Shown: piece by piece, positions 27,517 through 36,083 of the stretch | Layout of the letters: every line of letters starts with the position of its first letter | Numbering within the stretch: the first letter of the stretch is position 1 | Source: an uncultured SAR86 cluster bacterium | GTDB lineage: Bacteria > Pseudomonadota > Gammaproteobacteria > Magnimaribacterales > D2472 | Direction: 5' to 3' | Assembly (NCBI GenBank): GCA_902594515.1 | Contig: CACJML010000007.1 | Span: 1 to 59,768 of the forward strand | DNA: 59,768 nucleotides | Position numbers and translations under genes: made by a program | The notes under the pieces: model-generated | Told to the model about the DNA's origin: nothing | Seen by the model: only the letters and a program-made list of their open reading frames with translations | Database searches by the model: none

Positions 27517-27531
27517 ATTGATGGATAGAAA

Positions 27532-29943
27532 ATGATGCTAAAAATTTACACACCTTTATCTTTATTATCTTTTACATTGTTAATTCCTTTGCAGGCAGCG
27601 GATGTTTGTTATCAAGCTGATCAAGAGAAATTGATGAATCTGGTTTCAAAAATGACATTGGAGCAAAAGGTAGGACAAATTGTTCAACCCGATTTAGATT
27701 TTATTACGCCTGCTGAGATGCGTGAGTATCAAATCGGTACTGTTCTTAATGGAGGCAATACGTCTCCCAATAAAAATCAATACGCGTCAGCAGATGAGTG
27801 GAAGGCTGTCTCAAAAGAGTTTTATGATGTATCTCCGGTGGTGGATGGACAAAAAATTCCATTTCTTTGGGGAACGGATGCTGTGCATGGGCACAATAAT
27901 TTAATTGGCGCGACTATCTTTCCTCATAACATTGGTCTGGGTGCGACAAGAAATGCAAATCTCATGAGATTAATTGGAGAGGCTGTTGCCCTTGAAGTCC
28001 TCTCCACTGGCGTTACATGGACTTTTGCACCTGCATTGTCTGTACCAAGAAATGATCGATGGGGAAGAACTTACGAAGGGTTTTCAGAGGATCCAAAAAT
28101 TGTAGCTGAGTTAGGTCAGGCTTTTATTGAGGGCTTACAAGGCACCGGCGCAGAGTTTTTAGATAGCAATCATATCTTGGCTACTGCTAAGCATTTTGCT
28201 GGCGACGGCGGAACTAATGAAGGGATTGATCAAGGTGATGTAACAATTTCACGCGAACTGTTTGAATCAATTCATGTGAGCCCATACTATCCTGCTATTG
28301 ATAGTTGTACTCAGACCATTATGTCCAGCTTTAATTCTTTCCAAGGCAAAAAGCTCCATGGAGACAAATCAATGCTCACAGATCTTCTAAAAGGTGATAT
28401 GAAGTTTGATGGTTTTATCATAGGCGATTGGAACGGTCACGGTCAGGTAGAGGGTTGTACCAATGATAATTGCCCAGAGTCATTTAATGCAGGAGTTGAT
28501 ATTTTTATGGCTCCTGATAGCTGGAAGTCGTTATATAAAAATCTCATTGATCAAGTTAAATCCGGCATCATTACTGAAGTAAGATTAAACGAAGCCGTTA
28601 CTCGTATACTCGCTGTTAAGGATCGACTGGGTTTGTTGGATAATCGCAAACCGCACGAGTTCAAAGAAAACTATCTTGGAGTTAAAGCTCACAGAGATAT
28701 TGCAAGGCAAGCCGTTAGAGAATCACTTGTTTTGCTTAAAAACAATAATAGTGTTCTGCCTCTTAAAAAGAACATTAATATTGGAGTGATTGGAAAAGCT
28801 GCTAACGAAATTAGGTATCAAACAGGTGGGTGGACTCTTGATTGGCAAGGTAAGAATAATAAAAATTCAGATTTTCCTGGAGTAAGATCTCTATTGCAAA
28901 GCATCCAGGCTTTTGTTGAAACAGAAGGGGGCACAGTTGTTTTTTCAAATGACGGCAAATTTGGTAAAAAACCAGACGTTGTGGTGAGTGTTTTTGGGGA
29001 AGAGCCCTATGCTGAAGGATTTGGGGATTTACCTGACGTGGCATTTAAAGCAACCGATCAGGGACATTTACAGGCGCTCGAGACAGTTCATGCATCAGGA
29101 ATACCCATCGTTTCAATTTTTTACAGCGGTAGACCATTAGAGGTAAATAAATACTTAAATCTCTCAGAGGCATTTGTTGCCGCATGGCTCCCAGGATCTG
29201 AAATTGATGGAATTTCTGAGATTATCTTTGGTAACAATAATATTAATAATTTTGATTTTACCGGTAGGCTTACATTTTCATGGCCAAAGTCCAAGACTCA
29301 AGCATCTCTAAATTTTGATGATCAATCATATGATCCCTTGTTTTCTTTTGGCTACGGTTTAAATTACTCAGCAAATTCTCAAGTGCCGATTATTCCTTTG
29401 GTTGAAGAAAATAATTTACCGAATGAATATGAATTTTTTCGGGGACAAGCTTTTGGTTCGGATAAAGAATTTGTATTAAGCTCAGGATCAGTTGAGGTAG
29501 TCGACTCTAATTCGTTTGTTTCAAAAGATGGTTTGGTAAAGACAAGCTTATTTCAATATCAGAAGCAAGACGATAGTAAAATGATAGATTTTATAAAGGA
29601 TGGAATCTCTAGTTTTGTCATCAAGGGTGAGCCATTAAATATAATGTATTTAGAGAATCCATACCTTGAAATAGTTTATAGTTATTCAAGCAAAGACAAG
29701 AGTGCTTCTATGTTATTAAGCTTGGGCTGCGGAGTTGATTGTCAATCAACCATTTCACTTGAATCAACTAATCAAGAATGGCTTACAAAGACCATCCCTT
29801 TATCTTGCTTTAATTCTAATGAACTTGATAAATCGAATATTGCCATTAGGAGTATGTTTACGGTCACCAAGAAAAGTCAGCTTAAGCTGCATACAATAAA
29901 GCTTAAAAGTTTATCCCCAGCAGATAATGGTATGTCATGTTAA
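27532..29943 (+). CDS. exported GH3 beta-glucosidase/exo-glucanase, ExoP-like
   Basis: An 803-residue glycoside hydrolase family 3 enzyme with a signal peptide (about 1-23). The (beta/alpha)8 domain carries ILATAKHFAGDGGTNEGIDQGD and nucleophile Asp299 in GFIIGDWNGHG. The second domain follows (RESLVLLKNNNSVLPL onward). After about residue 630 comes an extra beta-sandwich region like the C-terminal domain of Pseudoalteromonas ExoP, a marine exo-1,3/1,4-beta-glucanase. It would release glucose from beta-glucan oligosaccharides in the periplasm for the nearby symporter. Substrate is inferred. Confidence 0.92.
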   Translation: MMLKIYTPLSLLSFTLLIPLQAADVCYQADQEKLMNLVSKMTLEQKVGQIVQPDLDFITPAEMREYQIGTVLNGGNTSPNKNQYASADEWKAVSKEFYDVSPVVDGQKIPFLWGTDAVHGHNNLIGATIFPHNIGLGATRNANLMRLIGEAVALEVLSTGVTWTFAPALSVPRNDRWGRTYEGFSEDPKIVAELGQAFIEGLQGTGAEFLDSNHILATAKHFAGDGGTNEGIDQGDVTISRELFESIHVSPYYPAIDSCTQTIMSSFNSFQGKKLHGDKSMLTDLLKGDMKFDGFIIGDWNGHGQVEGCTNDNCPESFNAGVDIFMAPDSWKSLYKNLIDQVKSGIITEVRLNEAVTRILAVKDRLGLLDNRKPHEFKENYLGVKAHRDIARQAVRESLVLLKNNNSVLPLKKNINIGVIGKAANEIRYQTGGWTLDWQGKNNKNSDFPGVRSLLQSIQAFVETEGGTVVFSNDGKFGKKPDVVVSVFGEEPYAEGFGDLPDVAFKATDQGHLQALETVHASGIPIVSIFYSGRPLEVNKYLNLSEAFVAAWLPGSEIDGISEIIFGNNNINNFDFTGRLTFSWPKSKTQASLNFDDQSYDPLFSFGYGLNYSANSQVPIIPLVEENNLPNEYEFFRGQAFGSDKEFVLSSGSVEVVDSNSFVSKDGLVKTSLFQYQKQDDSKMIDFIKDGISSFVIKGEPLNIMYLENPYLEIVYSYSSKDKSASMLLSLGCGVDCQSTISLESTNQEWLTKTIPLSCFNSNELDKSNIAIRSMFTVTKKSQLKLHTIKLKSLSPADNGMSC

Positions 29944-29947
29944 GGGT

Positions 29948-32113
29948 TTATATCTTATAAAAATATTGAAATTTAAGATAAATCTGTGATGTCAGCAATT
30001 TTACGTTATTTGAAGACTCCCCATCGCTAAAAAATTGTGAACTGCCTGCATAAAAAATTGTGTAAGGATCTGGTCTCCATTCAAATAACGTCTCAAGGTA
30101 GTAATCATCAGAAAAATCATTCGATTCAAGATTAACTCGCCAAGATAAATCATTATTGAATGAATAGCGTGTTGAAAATCTATCAACGCGACCACTAAAA
30201 TAGCTGCCAGCTTCATATTTTTTAGATAGCTCAATTTTGCGATGGCGGTAGGACAGGGAAAGCTTGTCATTAGGACGTAATCCTAAATTAAGATTATAAT
30301 TTTTTTGTTTTCCAATTTCAGGCACCAATTCGTTATAGGCAATTCGATCACCAAAATCTGCGCTAAATCCGATACTGAATAACTCACTTGGTGAATAGTT
30401 TAGCCATAAATTAGTTCTAGTTTGCTGTTCATTAAAGGAAAAAGTTTTGTATTGTTCATTGTCGAAGACCTTTCTCTCAATATTCCCCTTAAAATTTTTG
30501 GAAGTTTCAAAAAATAATCCTAATTCAGTCATTTCTTGAATGGTATTTCCTTCATAATCAGATTTTTTACGGACAGTTATATTTGGCTTGATTAATCTAA
30601 AGAAATTATTTGATCTGTATGTCCTGGAGTGCCAAAGACTAATATTCTTGAAACCTGTCTGGGAAACAAACCCAACATCAGCTCTGTAATTAGGGGATAT
30701 TTCCTCAAACCTAAACCCCCAAGTACTGCCTTCGGTTTCCCTTTTTAATCTTATATTTTTTGCATCCCCACTAAATTTTTCACCATCCATTGCGTAGGAA
30801 ATATTATTTAAAGAGTCAGAGCTATTGATAAAATCTTGATGCGACTCTTGGGTATTTGATTTAGCAAAATCAAAAGCTATAGAATATTTATCTTTAATTC
30901 TAAGGTTTCCATCAACCTCAACCAGTTTTCCATGCCCTCCAATTCGATAATCACGATTGGTTAGCAGTACCCCAATATTTGATTCATTACCTAAGTTTTT
31001 TATGCTTCTAATAATTGTCACTTCACTTTTTCCGGCATTGCCTGAGTAAGATTCATAGAGCCCACCTGCAAGATAAGGACTATCTTCATCAATTGCATGC
31101 ATGATTAAGCTTGAGGTTGAATCACCCTGATTGATAAATTTAAGGGCATTAAGAGGAGAGTTTATTGAACGCGTATAAATTGAATCAAGGTCAGTGTTTA
31201 ATAAGTCAGTGCCTTCAAGAAAAAAAGTTCGTCTTTCTGGTAATGAGATTGCAAAGGTTTCATTTACCAATACTTGAGCAGCGTCAGCTTCAACCTGTGA
31301 AAAATCAGGGTTAATGGTGTATTCAATTGTGCTATTTTCATTTAAATCCAAAAGACCACTCAAGCCAATTTCATAATCGGGATTTTGATGCTCAAGTTTT
31401 TTTATAGGCCTATCTGCTTTTTGATTAAGCGTTATGTATGGATATAGATAGTTTCTATCACTATCTTCAAGGTCTTCAATTACATAGGTTTCGTCGGTAG
31501 CACAGAAAAAGCATTGATCATGTGCGTAAACCGTAAAATCAGCAAAAATTGTCTGTGTTCCTAATTCAAATGACTTACGAACAAATCCGATTGACCATTC
31601 CTGTAAATCTTCGTCTGGGTACCTGAGTTCTTCAAATGGTATTGCAAATTCAGCTGAGTAGCCATACTCAGTAAAAACTGTCTCAGAGAAAAATAATATA
31701 TTCCATGATGGGTCATCGTCACGGTTTCCAGGTTTTTCCTTTAAATCAAGTTGAGAGCCTAACGCATTTTGACCAATAGCGATGGCATATCTGTCATCTC
31801 CATATGTGTCGATTACCACACCAACATAATCTTCATCCCATGCTGTGTCTCTTGCTCTGGTGGTTGCTCTGATTTTTTCTTTGTCTGCATATGCCTTAAA
31901 AGCAACATATAGGTAGTCCTCATCATGTTTAATTGACGCAATGGTTTTTAGAAGTGCGGGTGCATTTCTGCCGGGGCTGACTTCGAACTCCAGTTCATAT
32001 GATATTGCATCAGCCCATTCTGCATCGTTCAAGGTACCATCTATAATCGGAGTCGATGCTAAGGCGTTGAATGCAATAAAAGGAATTACAATGATTTTAA
32101 TAAATTTAATCAA
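29948..32113 (-). CDS. DUF5916 outer-membrane protein with CBM9-like domain
   Basis: A 721-residue exported protein (signal about 1-19). The first 200 residues resemble a CBM9-type sugar-binding domain: PIIDGTLNDAEWADA, DYLYVAFKAY and DDRYAIAIGQN are typical. The middle has NPDFSQVEADAAQVLVNETF and LPERRTFFLEG, the DUF5916 signature, and the remainder alternates strands as in an outer-membrane barrel, ending YKI. Function is unknown. It is convergent with GH3 and lies four bases from it. It might bind polysaccharide at the surface, but that is inference. Confidence 0.85.
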   Translation of the reverse strand: MIKFIKIIVIPFIAFNALASTPIIDGTLNDAEWADAISYELEFEVSPGRNAPALLKTIASIKHDEDYLYVAFKAYADKEKIRATTRARDTAWDEDYVGVVIDTYGDDRYAIAIGQNALGSQLDLKEKPGNRDDDPSWNILFFSETVFTEYGYSAEFAIPFEELRYPDEDLQEWSIGFVRKSFELGTQTIFADFTVYAHDQCFFCATDETYVIEDLEDSDRNYLYPYITLNQKADRPIKKLEHQNPDYEIGLSGLLDLNENSTIEYTINPDFSQVEADAAQVLVNETFAISLPERRTFFLEGTDLLNTDLDSIYTRSINSPLNALKFINQGDSTSSLIMHAIDEDSPYLAGGLYESYSGNAGKSEVTIIRSIKNLGNESNIGVLLTNRDYRIGGHGKLVEVDGNLRIKDKYSIAFDFAKSNTQESHQDFINSSDSLNNISYAMDGEKFSGDAKNIRLKRETEGSTWGFRFEEISPNYRADVGFVSQTGFKNISLWHSRTYRSNNFFRLIKPNITVRKKSDYEGNTIQEMTELGLFFETSKNFKGNIERKVFDNEQYKTFSFNEQQTRTNLWLNYSPSELFSIGFSADFGDRIAYNELVPEIGKQKNYNLNLGLRPNDKLSLSYRHRKIELSKKYEAGSYFSGRVDRFSTRYSFNNDLSWRVNLESNDFSDDYYLETLFEWRPDPYTIFYAGSSQFFSDGESSNNVKLLTSQIYLKFQYFYKI

Positions 32114-32215
32114 CTTATTTAGTGTTCTTTTTTTAGGGATGCATTTTAGATTATAAATACTAATATAAGTAGAAAATTTAATGAAAATAAATATAGTTTA
32201 GTAAGAACTTTTAGG

Positions 32216-32221
32216 TATAAT
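32216..32221 (+). promoter_or_regulatory. candidate -10 element of the L33-like gene
   Basis: TATAAT ends only eight bases before the ATG at 32230, so transcription would start at or within a few bases of the start codon. No Shine-Dalgarno sequence is present. The -35 (TAGTTT, 32194-32199) is weak. Confidence 0.4.
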
Positions 32222-32229
32222 TTGCCACC

Positions 32230-32433
32230 ATGGCAGACTCAAAAAAGAAGCAAACCAAAGTTTACCTGATTCCGGAAAGTGAAAGCAGGGATAGCCATAC
32301 GTATCATTATCTAGCTGTTAAAACAAAAAAACTTGTTATTGAAAATCAGAAATTAAGAATTAAGAAGTTTAATCCTGTAAAAAGGGTGCATGAGTGGTTT
32401 GTTGAGGCAAAACTTCCTCCGCATTCCAAGTAA
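32230..32433 (+). CDS. rpmG: ribosomal protein L33-like (bL33), divergent
   Basis: A 67-residue basic protein. Its second half, KLRIKKFNPVKRVHEWFVEA, lines up with the E. coli L33 segment that starts LELKKFDPVVRQH, and HYLAVKTKK aligns with FYTTTKNKR. It has no zinc-ribbon cysteines, as in the Cys-minus form. It is longer than the usual 50-55 residues owing to a longer N-terminus, a small insert and a short tail. No rpmB gene lies beside it, unlike in most gammaproteobacteria. It could be the only L33 or a second paralogue. Confidence 0.72.
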   Translation: MADSKKKQTKVYLIPESESRDSHTYHYLAVKTKKLVIENQKLRIKKFNPVKRVHEWFVEAKLPPHSK

Positions 32434-32453
32434 ATAAATTTAAGGGGCTTAAG

Positions 32454-33575
32454 TCACTCACCATTTATTTCCATTCTTAAAAGAGTTGATGAGATATCGT
32501 CCCTAAATTTCTCCTCACCAAAGCCGGTAAATCTCTTTCTAATGTGTTCAGGAACTTGAACATCGTCTAATGAGATAAAACTTTCATCTACTTTTCTACC
32601 AAATACCAAAAAGTTAATGTTGTGAGAGTTAAATAAATCTAATTTTTTCATCATGTCATCTCTGTTTTTATAAAACTTTTCATCCAACATTCTTATTAGA
32701 GTGTCAGCCCCGATAATAAAGACACTATTTGGAAACATGCTTGATTTATCAAAAAACATTCCAGCTTTAGTCATGACCCAATTTTCATTCACAGAAAATT
32801 GATTTATTGTTCTTTCAATTTCGTGATAGCTCAAAGGTGGTTTATCAGCATTTTGAATACATATCTCAAATGAAACTTCCATGCCTGTTTTCTTTTCGGC
32901 TAAATCTTTCATTGCAGTGTGCCCACTATGAAGAGGATTAAATGCTCCAGGAAATATTAACTCAGGAATACGTTTTGTGGACGAAACAAAATCAAGGTCT
33001 CCATTCACTAAATCGATCCAAGATTTTTCAGCATTAACTGTTTTAAAAATTGGTTCCTCTTCATGATCAGGATAGCTAGAGGGTAAATTTATTGTTTGTG
33101 CCAACAAATTAACTAAATACCCTGTAACGAGTTGTTCCTCTTCCTCACGAGACCTTTTTCCTTTTTCGATAACGCATTCAATACTCTTTGAATAATCTCT
33201 AGTCTGAAGTGCAATGAAGAACCTGTGCTCTCCTTTTTTTTCATAAGTAGTAGCAAGAGATGCAGTTATCCCAATGCCAAATAATTTATCAATATTAGTT
33301 TTTGTATCAATTTTTTTGGCAGCACTGTAGGCTTTGGCTGCCATGCTCAAGGTGGTATCGAGGGAACAATACTGATCAGGCTCCTTAAGCAAATAGTGTG
33401 CTAAAGATTCTCTTGCATAGGGAATATAGCTTTCAAGAACTGTTTTAGAGGCTCCTGGAACTTTAAGTAGAGATGCAATAGCATTTGTTCCCCCTCCACT
33501 AGAAACAATCACCAATTTTAGTGGTGATTCATGAATTTGTTTGATCAGTCCAGTTATATCAGTATTTGAACTCAT
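32454..33575 (-). CDS. CinA C-terminal-like domain fused to NMNAT-like nucleotidyltransferase
   Basis: A 373-residue two-domain protein. Residues 1 to about 165 resemble the CinA C-terminal/PncC domain (nicotinamide-nucleotide amidase): VIVSSGGGTNAIASLLKVPGAS matches the family's ESCTGG-type loop region. From Phe208, FPGAFNPLHSGHT is the HxGH motif of nucleotidyltransferases, and ISSTLLR (361-367) is their second nucleotide-binding motif. Together they could deamidate NMN and adenylate the resulting NaMN in NAD salvage. This is inference from domains. Similar fusions exist in plants. No signal peptide. Confidence 0.75.
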   Translation of the reverse strand: MSSNTDITGLIKQIHESPLKLVIVSSGGGTNAIASLLKVPGASKTVLESYIPYARESLAHYLLKEPDQYCSLDTTLSMAAKAYSAAKKIDTKTNIDKLFGIGITASLATTYEKKGEHRFFIALQTRDYSKSIECVIEKGKRSREEEEQLVTGYLVNLLAQTINLPSSYPDHEEEPIFKTVNAEKSWIDLVNGDLDFVSSTKRIPELIFPGAFNPLHSGHTAMKDLAEKKTGMEVSFEICIQNADKPPLSYHEIERTINQFSVNENWVMTKAGMFFDKSSMFPNSVFIIGADTLIRMLDEKFYKNRDDMMKKLDLFNSHNINFLVFGRKVDESFISLDDVQVPEHIRKRFTGFGEEKFRDDISSTLLRMEINGE

Positions 33576-33633
33576 TAAAGGCTTTTTTTAAAAAGTTATA
33601 GGATAATATTGTAACTAGAAAATCGACCTCTTT

Positions 33634-35253
33634 ATGAAATCATTATCACAAACATTTCTGTTATTTTTTTCATTATTGATTTTTAATCTTGCGGGTGAAT
33701 CAAAACCGAATGTAATTATTTTTCTTGTAGATGATCTGGGATGGGCTGATATTTCATTAAGAGGTGCTGAGTTCGAGACTCCCAACATTGATTCTTTATT
33801 TCAAGAGGGAATGTCTCTTAATCGATTTTATGCGACCCCGATTTGCAGTCCAACCAGAGCTGCTCTTATGACCGGAAGAGACCCAATGAGATTAGGTGTT
33901 GCATATGGTGTAATTATGCCTTGGATGAATAATGGCATTCATCCCGATGAACATTTTATGCCACAATCTTTTCAAGAGAACGGATACCAAACTGCTATTG
34001 TCGGTAAATGGCATTTAGGACATTCGCAAGCCGTTTTTCATCCAAATTACAGAGGGTTTGATGACTTTTATGGTCACCTCCATACCGAAGTAGGCTATTT
34101 CCCTCCATTTGCAAATCAAGGTGGTACTGATTTTCAAAGAAACGGTATAACAATCAATGATGATGGCTATGAGACGTATCTACTTGCTGATGAAGCGTCT
34201 CGATGGATTCGAGAAAGAAAAAAAGATAAACCATTTTTTCTTTATATGCCTTTTCTAGCCCCTCACACTCCATTAGAGGCGCCTGCAGATTTAGTTGAAA
34301 AATATAAAGATTTAGAGGACAAGAGACAATTAACAAGAAGCGAAGTAATTGATAGGACTAGGCGTGTAAATATATTAGGTGTATCTGCTAGACCAATGTT
34401 TGCTGCAGTTGTTGATGCCTTAGACCAAGCAATTGGACAAGTTCTTAATACACTCGAAGAAGAGGGTATTGAAGAGGAAACCTTGATTCTGTTTAGTTCT
34501 GATAATGGTGGAGCAGCTTATGCTGGTGGAGGTGCAGATAACTTTCCACTAAGAGGAGGTAAAGGTGATACCTATGAGGGAGGTATTAGAGTCATCGCAG
34601 CGATGAAGTGGAAAGGAGTTATTAAAGAGAGTTCAAGCATGGATCAAGTAATGACTGTTATGGATGTCTTTCCAACATTATCTAATGCTGCCAATATAAA
34701 TATGAATGTATCTAAAGAAATAAACGGAAGAAATATGTGGCCTGCAATTGCAGAAAATAAAAGTATTACACTTAATGAGGATATTTTCTTTGCCTCCGAA
34801 ACTCCAAATTATGGTGAATTTCATACAACTGTATTCAATGAACAGTTCAAACTGGTACAAATAATTTCATCATCTCTGTTAGAGGTAAATGTTGAAAATA
34901 AATTATTCAATATTCAAGATGATCCTAACGAATACATTAATTTAGCTGAAAAGTATCCATCGCTTGTAAGAGAAATGGCAGAAAAAATTAGAAAATGGAG
35001 GGCCCTGCATCCAATCAGCGGTACTCGAGCCCAATTAGTACCTCCACCAGGGTGGAGAGCTCCAAAAGACTGGTCATCTTACACCATCCCATTAAATCAG
35101 TTGCAAGATGATCCATCTCTTGGTTTCGGAACGCATGCTCATCAAATCCTTGATTTTTTACTTAAGGATCATGGAAGAATAATTTATGATTGCAATGAAA
35201 ATGATTGGGAAAGAGGTAAGTGCAAACCTCCTAAAGAACATGAAAATCACTAA
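33634..35253 (+). CDS. exported sulfatase (arylsulfatase family)
   Basis: A 539-residue type I sulfatase with a signal peptide (about 1-23). NVIIFLVDDLGWADIS gives the metal-binding aspartates, and CSPTRAALMTGR contains Cys71, which must be converted to formylglycine. The motif VGKWHLGH adds lysine and histidine of the active site, and LFSSDNGG completes the metal site. It probably removes sulfate from algal polysaccharide or another sulfate ester. No formylglycine-generating enzyme is in the window. Its 3' end overlaps the following esterase gene. Confidence 0.93.
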   Translation: MKSLSQTFLLFFSLLIFNLAGESKPNVIIFLVDDLGWADISLRGAEFETPNIDSLFQEGMSLNRFYATPICSPTRAALMTGRDPMRLGVAYGVIMPWMNNGIHPDEHFMPQSFQENGYQTAIVGKWHLGHSQAVFHPNYRGFDDFYGHLHTEVGYFPPFANQGGTDFQRNGITINDDGYETYLLADEASRWIRERKKDKPFFLYMPFLAPHTPLEAPADLVEKYKDLEDKRQLTRSEVIDRTRRVNILGVSARPMFAAVVDALDQAIGQVLNTLEEEGIEEETLILFSSDNGGAAYAGGGADNFPLRGGKGDTYEGGIRVIAAMKWKGVIKESSSMDQVMTVMDVFPTLSNAANINMNVSKEINGRNMWPAIAENKSITLNEDIFFASETPNYGEFHTTVFNEQFKLVQIISSSLLEVNVENKLFNIQDDPNEYINLAEKYPSLVREMAEKIRKWRALHPISGTRAQLVPPPGWRAPKDWSSYTIPLNQLQDDPSLGFGTHAHQILDFLLKDHGRIIYDCNENDWERGKCKPPKEHENH

Positions 35254-36082
35254 GATTTTTTCGATATCGTTTTTCTTCTTATTACTTAGCTTTAATTCTA
35301 GCGGTAAAGAGATATATCAATCGACTTTTATCTATTCAAATAAACCTGATATTGAAGTCTTTTATTCATTACCTGAAGAAGTTAATGATGAAACCATGAT
35401 TTTGTTTATCATTCATGGAGCTTCAAGAGATGCAAAGGGCTACTTAAAAGATTTTTTCCCTCATATCCAAGGAAAAAACTTAATAGCAGTAGCACCTCAA
35501 TTTTCAGAAGATTACTATCCGCATTATGCTTTCCTAAATCTTTCTCAAATTGATGGCAAAAAATTACCTACTGATTCACCCAAGCTTGATAACGTGCTGG
35601 GAGATATTTTTGAGGTATTGAGCAGTCAGCATAAGATTAGAAATGATAAATACCGAATTTATGGACACTCGGGTGGCGCGCAGTTTGTGCAAAGATATTT
35701 ATTGTTTTCAAATGATTCACGAATTGATAAAGCCGTATTAGCAAATGCAGGATTTTATACATTCATGAATCAAAATTTATTTCCATTTGGTCTAAGGGGA
35801 GTAGATTTGGATGATGAAGAAATTAAAAGAGTTTTACGAACTAAGGTCGCATTGTATGTTGGTGAAAATGATACCAAGAGAAATTTTAAAAAACTTAAAG
35901 GTGCCAGAGCTCAAGGTAAAAACAGGTTAGTGCGGGGAGAAACATTCTTTCTTAGTTTAGTTTCGTATGCCGAAGAGTTTGAAATGCCATTTAGGTGGCA
36001 ATATCAAATTATCAAGAATGTAGGACATGACAATGCTGGCATGGCCTCAGGTGCTGCTTACTTCATCTTAGAAGATCTTTAA
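35240..36082 (+). CDS. exported alpha/beta hydrolase (depolymerase/esterase-like)
   Basis: A serine hydrolase of about 280 residues. The frame is open from 35186, but ATG 35240 is preferred because a signal peptide starts there (MKITKIFSISFFFLLLSF). FIIHGASRDAKGY forms the oxyanion-hole region, YGHSGGAQF the nucleophile elbow (Ser near residue 145) and NVGHDNAGM the catalytic histidine. It resembles PHB-depolymerase/feruloyl-esterase-like proteins. It overlaps the sulfatase stop by 14 bases, implying the two act on the same decorated substrate, perhaps removing acyl and sulfate groups. Confidence 0.8.
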   Translation: MKITKIFSISFFFLLLSFNSSGKEIYQSTFIYSNKPDIEVFYSLPEEVNDETMILFIIHGASRDAKGYLKDFFPHIQGKNLIAVAPQFSEDYYPHYAFLNLSQIDGKKLPTDSPKLDNVLGDIFEVLSSQHKIRNDKYRIYGHSGGAQFVQRYLLFSNDSRIDKAVLANAGFYTFMNQNLFPFGLRGVDLDDEEIKRVLRTKVALYVGENDTKRNFKKLKGARAQGKNRLVRGETFFLSLVSYAEEFEMPFRWQYQIIKNVGHDNAGMASGAAYFILEDL

Positions 36083-36083
36083 T

